64,000 nt of DNA. Source: Aquimonas sp964586455. GTDB lineage: Bacteria; Pseudomonadota; Gammaproteobacteria; Xanthomonadales; Xanthomonadaceae. Below are positions 34,480 to 42,938 of this stretch, in pieces. The translations under genes and the position numbers were made by a program. Positions within the stretch are counted from its first letter, which is position 1. Each line of letters opens with the position of its first letter. The notes beneath the pieces were generated by a model that was not told the DNA's origin, did not search any database, and saw only the letters and a program-made list of their open reading frames with translations. The stretch covers positions 104,409-168,408 of the forward strand of contig CAZPHV010000003.1 of NCBI GenBank assembly GCA_964586455.1, given 5' to 3'.

Positions 34480-36737
34480 CGGGAATCTCCAAGGGCCAAG
34501 CTGCCCGACAGAATCGGGGCGTTTGATGAGAGGGCGAACGGCGCAGCAGCGCTGGTCGCGAATTCGAGTGCGGACAGGTCGGCCGCCGCAGCCTCGGCGG
34601 AAACCGCCTGCGGGCCGGCGATCGGGCTGTCGATGGCGGCACCGTAGTCGCCATGCGCGCGGTCGTCTGGTGTGCGGGCGTCCGGCGCAGCCGCACCGGT
34701 CGCGAATTCGAGTGTGGACAGATCGGCCGCGGCAGCCTCGGCGGAGACGGCCTGCGGGGCGACTACCGGGCTGTCGATGGCGGCCGCGTGGTCGCGGATG
34801 GGCGATGTCGCAGTCGGGTTCGCGAATCTGTCGAGTTCACCGCAGCTCGACGCCTGCAGCCAGGCGCGATCCGCGCCGGCCGGCGCCTGCAGCCCGCCGA
34901 GGCGCCAGCGCAGCTCCAGCAGCTGGCGTGCCTGGGTCTCAGCACTCGCAAGCGCCTGCGCGGCCGCGCTGTCGGCCAGGCCGCGACTGTTGAGCACTTC
35001 CAGCAGGGCACCCTCGCCGGCGCGAAGACGCGCTTCGGCGCCTTCGGTCGCGCGCTGGTAGTCCTGCGCGGCGCGGCGCCGCAGCGCGAGCTCGGCGCCG
35101 GCCTGTGCCAGCGTGTCAGCCAGCTGGCGCAGCGCGTGGAATTCGGCGCGGCGGCGCTGCTCCAGGCGCAGACGCGCCTGACTCTGCAGCGCCAGCGCCT
35201 GCTCGATCTGGCCGCCCGCGCGGCGCCGGCGCAGCTCCAGATCCCCATCCAGGCTGAGCAGCACGCTCGGGCCACGCAGGGTGTCGTCAAAGGCTTCGCC
35301 CAGGCCGCGCCAGATCTTCGCGCTTTCCGAACGCGCCGAGTAGGCGAAGGTGAGGCTCAGGTCCAGCCGCGGGCGCACGCCGTCCTGCGCGGCCACCAGC
35401 ATCAATGCGGCCTGCTGCTCGCGGCTGCGCAGGCTGTCGAAGTCGGGCGTGCGCTCGGCCCGGGCCTGCCATTCACTCGTGCTGCCATCACAGCGCGGCA
35501 GCGCCGCCAGCTGTTCCAGCTCAGACGCATCCGGCTGCGGCAGCGGCGCATCGGCGGCGAGGCCCAGGCGCTGGCGCAGGGTTCGCTCGGCACCGAGCAC
35601 GGCGGCGTCCGCCTGCAGCACGCCTGCGGCGTCCGCAACCGCCTGGGCTTCGGATTGCGCCAGCTCGGCTTCGCTCAGCAGATCGCCACGGGTCAGTTCG
35701 CGCAGGCTGCCGAGCAGGGCTTCGGCACGCTCGGCGCGACGCTGCGCCAGCGCGCGCTGCGCCTGCGCCGCGGCGAGGCCGAGGTAGGCCTGCAGCGCCG
35801 AGTACACGCTGAGGCTGCGCGTGGCGGCATAGTCGCTGCGGGCGGCATCGACAGCGACCAGGGCGGCATCGCGCGGGGTGCGCAGGGCAACACCACCGCC
35901 GCGGCCCAGCGGCAGGATGAAGGTCAGGCCGACGCCGGCACGATAGGCCGGTAGTAGACCTTGGCCGCCGTAGCGCGGCGAGCGCACCTTGCTTTCGAAA
36001 TTGCTGACCACGCCGTCGAAGCCGATGCTTGGCACCACGCCAAGGCCGTTCTCGAAGCGGCGCTGCCAGCTGAGCAGACCTTCGATCTGCTGGCGGATCT
36101 CGACCTCGGGCATCACGCCGAGCTCGGCCCGACTCTGCCGCGCGCTGGCGGCGATCTGCTCGGAGTCGCGGATGATCTGTTCGATGTTGGAGCGGTTGTC
36201 GAAGGTGTTCTGCTGCTGCAGCACGCGCAGGGCCGCCGCCACAGCGGGATCGCTGGCATCGCGCTGAAGGGCCTCGACCAGCGCCTCGAAGCGCGCGCGC
36301 TCGGCGGCCGCGTCCGGCGGGTCGCAGATCTCGCGGCCGTTGATCAGGATGATATTGCCCTCGCAGTCGAGGCTGACCGGGCCGGGGCCGGCATCGAGTT
36401 CGGCCTGCAGGTTGGCGGCGAGATTGCGGAAGCGCGAGTCGATCTGTTCGAACAGAAAGCGCCGGCCTTCCTCAGCACGCACCTGGGTCGGCAGCAGCTC
36501 GCCGCGGCCATAGTTGTAGCTCAGGCTGGCCACCCACTGCGGCTCGAACGCACCGGCGGCGTCGTCGCTTTGGCCTTCGGCGCGATGCACTTCGGTGGCG
36601 GCGAATTCAAGCGCGGGAGCGTCGCCCAGAGCCGCGGCGATCACCCAGGCGATGTCATCCGCCGCCGCCGCGCGCGCCGGCAGCTGCCCCAGCAGCAGGG
36701 TCAGCAGCAGGGCTCGCGCGGGTGCGGTCCGACTCAT
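34476..36737 (-). CDS. TolC-like outer-membrane protein, copy 1
   Basis: A 753-residue TolC-family protein. I chose the ATG at 36737 (ATGA overlap with copy 2), which gives a signal peptide. It is much longer than TolC (~470). An insert at about residues 85-190, before the first barrel strands, contains an unusual short Cys-bearing part (LDCEGNIILINGREICDPPD). A C-terminal tail of about 100 residues carries a near-duplicate of about 30 residues. The helical repeats and beta-strand regions (YRAGVGLTFILPLGRGGG) fit a trimeric outer-membrane channel. It should complete the type I-like exporter, possibly together with copy 2. Confidence 0.82.
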   Translation of the reverse strand: MSRTAPARALLLTLLLGQLPARAAAADDIAWVIAAALGDAPALEFAATEVHRAEGQSDDAAGAFEPQWVASLSYNYGRGELLPTQVRAEEGRRFLFEQIDSRFRNLAANLQAELDAGPGPVSLDCEGNIILINGREICDPPDAAAERARFEALVEALQRDASDPAVAAALRVLQQQNTFDNRSNIEQIIRDSEQIAASARQSRAELGVMPEVEIRQQIEGLLSWQRRFENGLGVVPSIGFDGVVSNFESKVRSPRYGGQGLLPAYRAGVGLTFILPLGRGGGVALRTPRDAALVAVDAARSDYAATRSLSVYSALQAYLGLAAAQAQRALAQRRAERAEALLGSLRELTRGDLLSEAELAQSEAQAVADAAGVLQADAAVLGAERTLRQRLGLAADAPLPQPDASELEQLAALPRCDGSTSEWQARAERTPDFDSLRSREQQAALMLVAAQDGVRPRLDLSLTFAYSARSESAKIWRGLGEAFDDTLRGPSVLLSLDGDLELRRRRAGGQIEQALALQSQARLRLEQRRRAEFHALRQLADTLAQAGAELALRRRAAQDYQRATEGAEARLRAGEGALLEVLNSRGLADSAAAQALASAETQARQLLELRWRLGGLQAPAGADRAWLQASSCGELDRFANPTATSPIRDHAAAIDSPVVAPQAVSAEAAAADLSTLEFATGAAAPDARTPDDRAHGDYGAAIDSPIAGPQAVSAEAAAADLSALEFATSAAAPFALSSNAPILSGSLALGDSR
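34552..34783. repeat. Direct duplication in the tail of TolC-like copy 1
   Basis: Segments 34552-34640 and 34697-34783 are about 85 bases each and highly similar, differing at scattered positions. Both encode, on the minus strand, AAIDSP...PQAVSAEAAAADLS.LEFAT. The copies sit in frame, so the protein tail has two units. This looks like a recent internal duplication in a low-complexity periplasmic tail. Confidence 0.75.
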
Positions 36738-38677
36738 CGAGCGGCGGGCACCGCAGCAGGCATGACGATGGATCTCGCGCCAGGGCGCAGAGAGTGTGCA
36801 TCCAGCACCAGCAGGTCGACCGCACGGATACTGGCACCGCCCTCGGCATCGAACTGCAGCAGTGCACCCGCCGCGTGGCGCAGCGCGACCAGACCGCTGG
36901 CGGCGCGGTACTGTGCATTGATCGCCTCCAGCACGGCGGCGGTGCGGCGCTCTTCGGTCAGCAGCAGATCGATCACCGTGCCGGCGCCGCCGGACAGGCG
37001 CTGGCGCTCGCCGTCGACGCTGCGGTTCCAACCGTCGACCGCGCGCTGGCGCAGCTCGAATTCCTGCAGCGACAGCCCCAGCTGCTGGCCGAGCTGCTGC
37101 AGCTGGCGCGCCACGCCGCGCTCGGATTCACGCAGCTGCAGCGCCGACTGCGCCTCGCGCGCCTGCTGCTGCTGCACGCGGCCGCCGGCAGCGCGCAGGC
37201 CGATCGGGCGCTCGTAGCTCCAGTTCAGCGCGATGCTCGGCCCGGTCCAGCGGCCCAGCAGCGAGCCGCGCAGTTGCTCCAGCACGCGCGAGCCCTCGTC
37301 GACGCCGGTGGCGAACACATCGAGGCCGAGATCGTTGCGGCTGCGCTGATCCGACTGCGCTTGGCTCAGCCGAAGCGAAGCCGCCGCGCGCTGGCTGAGC
37401 GCGCTCTGCACATCGGCGCGCTCGGCCGCGACGGCGGCCCACAGCGCGGGTTCCTGTACGGCGTCCAGATGGCTGACGCGCAGCTGCAGCGGCAGCGCGT
37501 CGGCGGCCAGCGGCAGGGCGAGCGCGGCATCGTGGCCGATCGCGGCGGCCAGCGCGGCCTGACCGACCGCACGGCTGCGCTGCGCAGCCAGCTGGGCGGC
37601 TTCAGCCTGCGCCAGCGAGGCATCCGAGAGCGTGGCTTCGCTGCCCGGCAGCAGGTCGGCGCGGATCAGGGCCGCGGTCAGCGTGGCCAGCTGACGCTGC
37701 CGCTCCAGCGAGTCCATCAGCACGGCTTCGCGGCTCTGCAGGGCGACCAGCAGCCAGTAGCGATCGACTACATCGGCGACCACCGCCGACAGCTGGTACA
37801 GCAGGGCGGATTCGGCCGCGCGCTGCTCGGCCGCAGCGGCGTCGATCTCGCTGCCCGGCGCGCCACGGCCCGCACCCAGCGGCAGGTTGAAGCGAAAGCC
37901 GATCCGGCTGCGGTAGAGATCGAGTACGCCAGAACCACCGTCCTCGCTGTCGCGCGGCTTGCCGTCCTTGTTGAAGCCGAACACCGACAGGTTGGCGTAG
38001 GCCGCGGCGGTGTCGCCGCTGCGAAATGCGCGGCGCAGTTCAAGGTTGGCGGAGACATCGTGCGAGACCTCGGCATCCGGCACTTCGCCCAGCCGCGCCA
38101 GTCGCTCACGCTCGCGCGCTTCCTGCGCGGCGGCATCGGTCGCGCGTCTCTGCGCGGCGGTCACCTGCTGCTGGATCGCGTCCTCGCGCAGGGCTTCGAT
38201 CTCGGCGCGGGTCACCGGTGAATCGGTGCCGGCCAGCAGGGTGTTGAGCAGGTCGAGCCGCGCCTGGTCGTCGGGGTTGGTGAAGCGGAAGTTGGCCGGG
38301 TCGGAGGCGACTTCCAGCGCATTGGCGAGCGCCGCATCGGCATTGATGCGCTCGCGTTCGAGCGTGTCGATGGTGGTCTGGATCTGCTCGCGGCGGGTGA
38401 CCTCGGCAGCGCGCGCGGTATTGGTCAGTTCCTCGTTCAGGCGCTCGATCGACAGCCGCCCGGAGACTACCGGGTCGAGTGCGCCGAGGGTTTCCAGTGC
38501 GCGGCCGCCGGCCAGCTGCACTTCGGTGCGCTGGATCTCGACCGCGGGGCTGCTGCGCAGGGCCGCGTCGACCGCATCCAGCACGCTCAGGCTCGGCGCC
38601 TCGGCGCTGCTTGCCAGTGGCGCCCACGCCGAGCTCGCAAGCAGCGCCAGCGCCAAGCTTCGTCGAGGGCTACGCAT
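36734..38677 (-). CDS. TolC-like outer-membrane protein, copy 2
   Basis: A 647-residue TolC-family protein. The ATG at 38677 gives a signal peptide (MRSPRRSLALALLASSAW...) and overlaps the GNAT stop by 8 bases. Like copy 1 it has a long helical insert after the first segment (about residues 70-170) and then the barrel/helix repeats (FRFNLPLGAGRGAPGSEID). The two proteins are clearly related but not near-identical. Two outer-membrane channel genes in one RiPP operon is unusual. They may form a mixed trimer or serve different adaptors. Confidence 0.82.
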   Translation of the reverse strand: MRSPRRSLALALLASSAWAPLASSAEAPSLSVLDAVDAALRSSPAVEIQRTEVQLAGGRALETLGALDPVVSGRLSIERLNEELTNTARAAEVTRREQIQTTIDTLERERINADAALANALEVASDPANFRFTNPDDQARLDLLNTLLAGTDSPVTRAEIEALREDAIQQQVTAAQRRATDAAAQEARERERLARLGEVPDAEVSHDVSANLELRRAFRSGDTAAAYANLSVFGFNKDGKPRDSEDGGSGVLDLYRSRIGFRFNLPLGAGRGAPGSEIDAAAAEQRAAESALLYQLSAVVADVVDRYWLLVALQSREAVLMDSLERQRQLATLTAALIRADLLPGSEATLSDASLAQAEAAQLAAQRSRAVGQAALAAAIGHDAALALPLAADALPLQLRVSHLDAVQEPALWAAVAAERADVQSALSQRAAASLRLSQAQSDQRSRNDLGLDVFATGVDEGSRVLEQLRGSLLGRWTGPSIALNWSYERPIGLRAAGGRVQQQQAREAQSALQLRESERGVARQLQQLGQQLGLSLQEFELRQRAVDGWNRSVDGERQRLSGGAGTVIDLLLTEERRTAAVLEAINAQYRAASGLVALRHAAGALLQFDAEGGASIRAVDLLVLDAHSLRPGARSIVMPAAVPAAR

Positions 38678-39596
38678 CCGCCAGCTCCCGCCGCGCGCCG
38701 CGGGTTTCGCCGACGAATTCGGCATACGGCGCCATCCAACGCTGGGCGAAGGCGGCCATACCTGTGTGTCGCCACGGCGTGGTGAACATGCCGCGCTTGA
38801 AGCCGAACTTGCGCAGGCGCCGGAACGATTCGCCGTACAGCGGCAGGATCCGGCCGAGCCGGCCGAGGTCGGCGCGAATGAAGCTGCAGGTGTAGCGCAC
38901 GGTGTCGGCATCCAGACGGTGGGTGATGATCCAGCCGACCACCTCGCCGCGGTAGCGCAGGCCGACGCTGGTGGCGGGCTCAAAACCCATCACGTCGTGA
39001 TCCCAGGGCTGCAGATCGGGCGCGATCCAGCCTGATTCGCGCTGGCTGGCCTGCAGTGCTTCGCGCTCGGCCTCGCCCAGATCCGCCCAGCTGAAGATGC
39101 TGTACTCGCTGCGCAGCGGGTAGCGCCGCAGCCACTCGGCCTCGGCCATCTTCGCGGCGTCGAAACGGACGCTGAGCATGCGCGATTCCGGCGCACCGAA
39201 GCCGCATTTCGCCAGCAGGCCGGGCACCATTTCGCCCTGCGCGCTGCCGTGCATCCAGGTCGCCTCGATCTGCTGCGCGCCTTCAGCGCGAGCGATCTGT
39301 TCGATGCCGCCGATCAGCGCACGGCCCAGACCGACCCGACGCAGGCTCGGTACCACGAACACCGACAGCAGGGTGATGGTGGGTGCCGAGCGCACGCGTT
39401 CGGCCAGAGCCAACCCGAGCGGGCTGCCGTCCTCGCCGCGCGCGCCGAGCGCGATCGGCAGCACCACGCGGGTGTCGCCCTCGCGGTGGCGCGGCTGCGG
39501 GCGGCCGTCGAGCAGGTGGCGATAGGCCGGAAAGGTCAGCGCGGCGTAGCGCGCGGCCTGGTCGGGATCGAGACTGTGCAGAACAACCTGGGTCAT
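38670..39596 (-). CDS. Two-domain GNAT acyltransferase of the RiPP operon
   Basis: A 308-residue protein with an N-terminal GNAT domain whose acyl-CoA motif is clear (LLSVFVVPSLRRVGLGRALI, about 77-96) and a second GNAT-like half (VGLRYRGEVVGWIITHRLDA region). GNATs move acyl groups from acyl-CoA or acyl carrier protein to amines. GNAT maturases that attach fatty acids to Lys or Orn side chains are known in lanthipeptide-type RiPPs (selidamides). Here the core has lysines at positions 1 and 3, so side-chain acylation is the favoured role. Self-immunity by acetylation is the alternative. It starts 4 bases after the oxygenase stop. Confidence 0.8.
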   Translation of the reverse strand: MTQVVLHSLDPDQAARYAALTFPAYRHLLDGRPQPRHREGDTRVVLPIALGARGEDGSPLGLALAERVRSAPTITLLSVFVVPSLRRVGLGRALIGGIEQIARAEGAQQIEATWMHGSAQGEMVPGLLAKCGFGAPESRMLSVRFDAAKMAEAEWLRRYPLRSEYSIFSWADLGEAEREALQASQRESGWIAPDLQPWDHDVMGFEPATSVGLRYRGEVVGWIITHRLDADTVRYTCSFIRADLGRLGRILPLYGESFRRLRKFGFKRGMFTTPWRHTGMAAFAQRWMAPYAEFVGETRGARRELADA

Positions 39597-39600
39597 GGGC

Positions 39601-40311
39601 TCACCAGTACAGATGCCAGGCCCCGCCGAAACGCAGTGCATGCGCCTGCAGGGTGATTCGCCACTCGCCCGCCTGCGCGGCGCGCAGCGGAGCGATCTGA
39701 TGCAGCAGGTGACCGTCGTGCAGCACGGCCTCGCCCACGGTGTAGCTCTGTTCCTGCACCGGCGGTGCCTGCGCCAGCAGGGCGCGGCGCTGTTCGGCGT
39801 CGAGGGTTTCGACCTGCCGGCCGTCCAGCGGCCACAGTCGCAGCCCGCCGCCGCTGGCTGGCAGGCACAGCGGCAGGGTCACCGACAGGGTGTGTTCTTC
39901 ATCGACCACGCCTTCGTGACTCCAGTCGAGCGCTCGGTACTGCCGGTCGGCGTGGATGCTGGCGAACGGGCGCTCGAATGCAGGTGCGGCGCCGAACACG
40001 TGGAAGCCCGGCAACGCTTTGTCGCGCGCCAGCAGCACCGGTGCGTCCAGGCTGCGCTGCATCGCTGCGCGCAGGCGTTCGATCAGGGCACCGAAGCGGC
40101 TGGCCAACAGCGGGTTGGATCGTCGTGCGCGTTCGACGTACGCCTCGGTGCCGGCGCTGGCATCCAGATAGCTGGCGGTGCCCAGGGTGTGGAAGGGCAC
40201 GTCGCTGCGTCGGGCGCACCAATGGCTGCGGCTGTCCAGCACCGCCTGCGACCACTGCGCGGCTTCGGTGGCGTCGAGCACCGGCAGCCGCCGGCAGACG
40301 GACTCAGTCAT
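39601..40311 (-). CDS. Fe(II)/2-oxoglutarate oxygenase of the RiPP operon
   Basis: A 236-residue protein. I chose the ATG at 40311, which overlaps the LanM stop by 8 bases. A facial triad of the jelly-roll oxygenases is visible: His120-Ala-Asp122 (SIHADRQYRALDW) and distal His204 (HDGHLLHQIAP), with Arg218 (EWRITLQAH) placed to bind 2-oxoglutarate. The strand between them (LSVTLPLCLPASGGGLRLW) fits the double-stranded helix core. In this operon it probably hydroxylates a residue of the core peptide (Lys, Asp, Asn or Val are candidates) or a fatty acyl chain. No family name is firm. Confidence 0.7.
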   Translation of the reverse strand: MTESVCRRLPVLDATEAAQWSQAVLDSRSHWCARRSDVPFHTLGTASYLDASAGTEAYVERARRSNPLLASRFGALIERLRAAMQRSLDAPVLLARDKALPGFHVFGAAPAFERPFASIHADRQYRALDWSHEGVVDEEHTLSVTLPLCLPASGGGLRLWPLDGRQVETLDAEQRRALLAQAPPVQEQSYTVGEAVLHDGHLLHQIAPLRAAQAGEWRITLQAHALRFGGAWHLYW

Positions 40312-42901
40312 GCAGCTCGCTCCAGCGCAGACCGAGCAGGGCAGGGTTCGGCAGGGTGACATCCCGATACGCGGACCAGCCCCAGGCCAGACCGCGCACG
40401 CCGCGCAGCAGGCTCAGGCCACGCGGTTGATCGAGGCGCTCTCGGCGCTGCGCCCAGCGCTGCTGCAGGGTATCGAAGCGAGCATCTGCAGCCGCGGCGA
40501 GTGCGTCGTCGGCCGTGACGCGCGCGATCGCCTGCCAGGCCAGCAGACGACCGAGCTCGCCGCAGCAGAGGTGATCGACGCTGGCTTCAGGCAGCGCCGG
40601 CAGGGCAGCGCGTGCCGCCTGCGCGGCCGGACTGTTCAGGCCCAGACCGAGCATGGCGCGGGCCAGGAGCACGCCGCTGGCGCCATTGCACCAGGCGTTG
40701 AGCGCGGCCGGCTGGCCGGGTGTGGCCGGCCAGTTCGCAGCAGGCCAATCGAACAGCGCGTCTTCGGCTACGCACAGTTGCTCGGCACGCGCACGCCAGA
40801 GCGGCTGATCGAACGCGCGCGCCGCCAGCCCGAGCGCGAGCGCCATACCGGCAAGGCCATGCGCAAGCCCGGGCTGCGGTTGGCCGCTGTAGCCCGCCGG
40901 CAACGCAGGCTGCAGCAGCGCTGTGGCGCAACGCTCGGCCAGCGCCATCTCGGCCACCTGCGGCACACGCAATGCATGCACGGCCAACGCGAACAGCAGG
41001 CCGGCGACGCCGCCATCGAGATCCAGCGCCGTCGGCAGCGGCTGTTGGCGAAGGCTTTGCAGAAGGGACGCCGCTGATGAGACACCAGCGCCGTCGAGAG
41101 CCAGCGCGGGGTCGCGATCGGGATCGGACAGCGCCAAGGTGTGGGTATCGGCCTGCACGGCAGCCAGCAGCTCGCCGGCCAGACCGCGGAGCAGGCTGGG
41201 CGCTGCGGGTTGCCCGCGCCATGCGGCGAGTCGACCAGCCAGTCCGCTGCAGCCTGGCTGCGCGCGCAGCTGCAGGGCGGTACGCAGCTGCTGTGCCTGG
41301 GTTTCGATGAGGTCAGCATCCAACGCGTACAGGCGCTGCGCCAATACTTCGTTCGCCGACAGTACGAACAGTTCGGGGCCATCGGCACTGAAGCCGCGCG
41401 CGTGCACCGGCAGCTCGAACAATGGGATATCGCCGCGCTCAAGTTGGGCGCGCTCCTCGGCTGCCAGCGCCCATTCCGGCGGCGGCTGCGGATAGTCGAG
41501 CAGAGGCGCATGCAGGCTGTCGGTGGCGAGAATGCCGAGCGCGCCATCGCCAAGCGCGCGCGGCTCGCGCAGCGCCGCCAGCACGCTGGCGTAGACCGCG
41601 CTGGGGCGATACACCACGCGCAGCATCAATGCCGGCTCAAGCAGGGGGGGCAGCAGCGCTTGTGTCTCTGGGCTGCGCAGGGAATGCAGCAGGCGGCAGA
41701 AGCCGTGCTCGATCTGCGCCTGCTCCTCGGCGATCAAGTTCCGCCCAAGTGCGCGCTCCAGCACGCCAATGCCGGCTGCATCCTGGCCGCTGCTGGCGCA
41801 GCGGAAGTCGAGCAGGCCGCTGGCCAGTACGCCGTTCTCATAGCTGTCGGCCGCCGCGCGCTCCGGCTGCAGCAATGTTTCGAGGTCGAACAGCTGCAGG
41901 CCCTGCGGCGTCAGCAGCAGGTTGTCGCGATGCAGATCGCGCGCATTGCCCAGCCAGGCCAGCGCCAGCAGGGCGCCGAAGTCTTCGAACACGCTCCGCG
42001 GCAGGCTGGACGGATCCGTCAGTGCGCACGCCTCGGCCTGATAGCCGTAGCCGTCCAGGGCCAGCGCCGATAGCGCGGGCGGCGCCGGCAGCCCCGCCTT
42101 GGACAGCGCGCGGCAGACTTCGGCGAAAGCGATGTCGATACGGAGGCAGCGCGGCTTGACATACAGCGCGCCGCCGGCGAACTGAAGCCGCAGCACCTGC
42201 TGGCCGTCGCGGTGACGATCGCAGTCGGCCGCGCTGATGCGCAGCGGCCAGCCGCTGAAGTCGACGCCGAAGGTCCGCGCGCGCGCTTCGGCATCGGCAT
42301 GCAGGCGCTGCCACAGCGTGCTCAGCTGAGCGCTGGCCTGTGCCCAGGCCTCAGCCAGTTGGCGGGCCAGCACCGGCCAGGTGTCGAATGCGGCCTTGAT
42401 CGATCCGCCGTGGCTGGCGAGCGCCGAACCTACCAGGGCGAAGTGTCGGGAGAGAGCCTTCTGCAACGGGCGCAGGCTGTTGCGCTCCGCTTGGCTTGCC
42501 GCGGGCAGCGCGTCGGCGAACACCTGCTCGGCCCAGCGCGCCCAGTCGGGGCGGCCGTCGGCATGTGTCCAGTCCAGTGCAGGCTGCAGTAGGGTCAGTT
42601 GCTGCGCCAGCTCAGGCATGTCCACTGGCTGTGCCAGTGCGGCGCAGACCGCATGCACGCTCCAGCCGTCCCAGGCGAGGCGGCGCTGCCAGCGCAGACT
42701 GCTGCCGGGTGCATCGCCGAGCAGGCGCATCCAGAGGCGGCAGGCGGGGGTGTCTTGGGTGTCGCACAGAACGGCAAAGAGCGCAGGGCTTGCGGCCATG
42801 CGCTCATCAAAGCGGCTGGCGGCGCGCGCGCGCCGGGTGGCGTCGCGCACTGCTTCCAGCGTCGGAATCGGGTGTGCCCAAGGGCCGGATTGACTAGGCA
42901 T
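40304..42901 (-). CDS. Class II lanthipeptide synthetase (LanM), CCG type
   Basis: An 865-residue bifunctional enzyme. It phosphorylates and eliminates Ser/Thr of the core, then adds Cys thiols to form lanthionines. The dehydratase half (about 100-480) has Lys249 (YVKPRCLRID) and the kinase-like residues Asp322, His324, Asn327 (ARDLHRDN) and Asp339 (LFDLE). The LanC-like cyclase half (about 620-865) has the catalytic-region His681 (GLAHG) and zinc ligands Cys738 (WCNG), Cys779 and Cys780 (LCCG). The Cys-Cys-Gly set marks the substrate-tolerant CCG clade. I chose ATG 42901. A longer frame would overlap the precursor gene. Confidence 0.95.
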   Translation of the reverse strand: MPSQSGPWAHPIPTLEAVRDATRRARAASRFDERMAASPALFAVLCDTQDTPACRLWMRLLGDAPGSSLRWQRRLAWDGWSVHAVCAALAQPVDMPELAQQLTLLQPALDWTHADGRPDWARWAEQVFADALPAASQAERNSLRPLQKALSRHFALVGSALASHGGSIKAAFDTWPVLARQLAEAWAQASAQLSTLWQRLHADAEARARTFGVDFSGWPLRISAADCDRHRDGQQVLRLQFAGGALYVKPRCLRIDIAFAEVCRALSKAGLPAPPALSALALDGYGYQAEACALTDPSSLPRSVFEDFGALLALAWLGNARDLHRDNLLLTPQGLQLFDLETLLQPERAAADSYENGVLASGLLDFRCASSGQDAAGIGVLERALGRNLIAEEQAQIEHGFCRLLHSLRSPETQALLPPLLEPALMLRVVYRPSAVYASVLAALREPRALGDGALGILATDSLHAPLLDYPQPPPEWALAAEERAQLERGDIPLFELPVHARGFSADGPELFVLSANEVLAQRLYALDADLIETQAQQLRTALQLRAQPGCSGLAGRLAAWRGQPAAPSLLRGLAGELLAAVQADTHTLALSDPDRDPALALDGAGVSSAASLLQSLRQQPLPTALDLDGGVAGLLFALAVHALRVPQVAEMALAERCATALLQPALPAGYSGQPQPGLAHGLAGMALALGLAARAFDQPLWRARAEQLCVAEDALFDWPAANWPATPGQPAALNAWCNGASGVLLARAMLGLGLNSPAAQAARAALPALPEASVDHLCCGELGRLLAWQAIARVTADDALAAAADARFDTLQQRWAQRRERLDQPRGLSLLRGVRGLAWGWSAYRDVTLPNPALLGLRWSELHD

Positions 42902-42906
42902 GAAAG

Positions 42907-42931
42907 GGCGCCCGCTGCAGCAGCGGGCGCC
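42907..42931 (-). promoter_or_regulatory. Hairpin between precursor and synthetase genes
   Basis: A perfect 11-bp stem (42907-42917 with 42921-42931) with a 3-base loop fills the 37-base gap between the precursor stop and the LanM start. The stem ends 5 bases before the LanM ATG and leaves no visible Shine-Dalgarno site. It has a weak T-run (CTTTC). It could act as a partial terminator or RNA-stability element so that precursor is made in excess over the enzyme, and may also limit LanM translation. Confidence 0.65.
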
Positions 42932-42938
42932 GGTTCCA

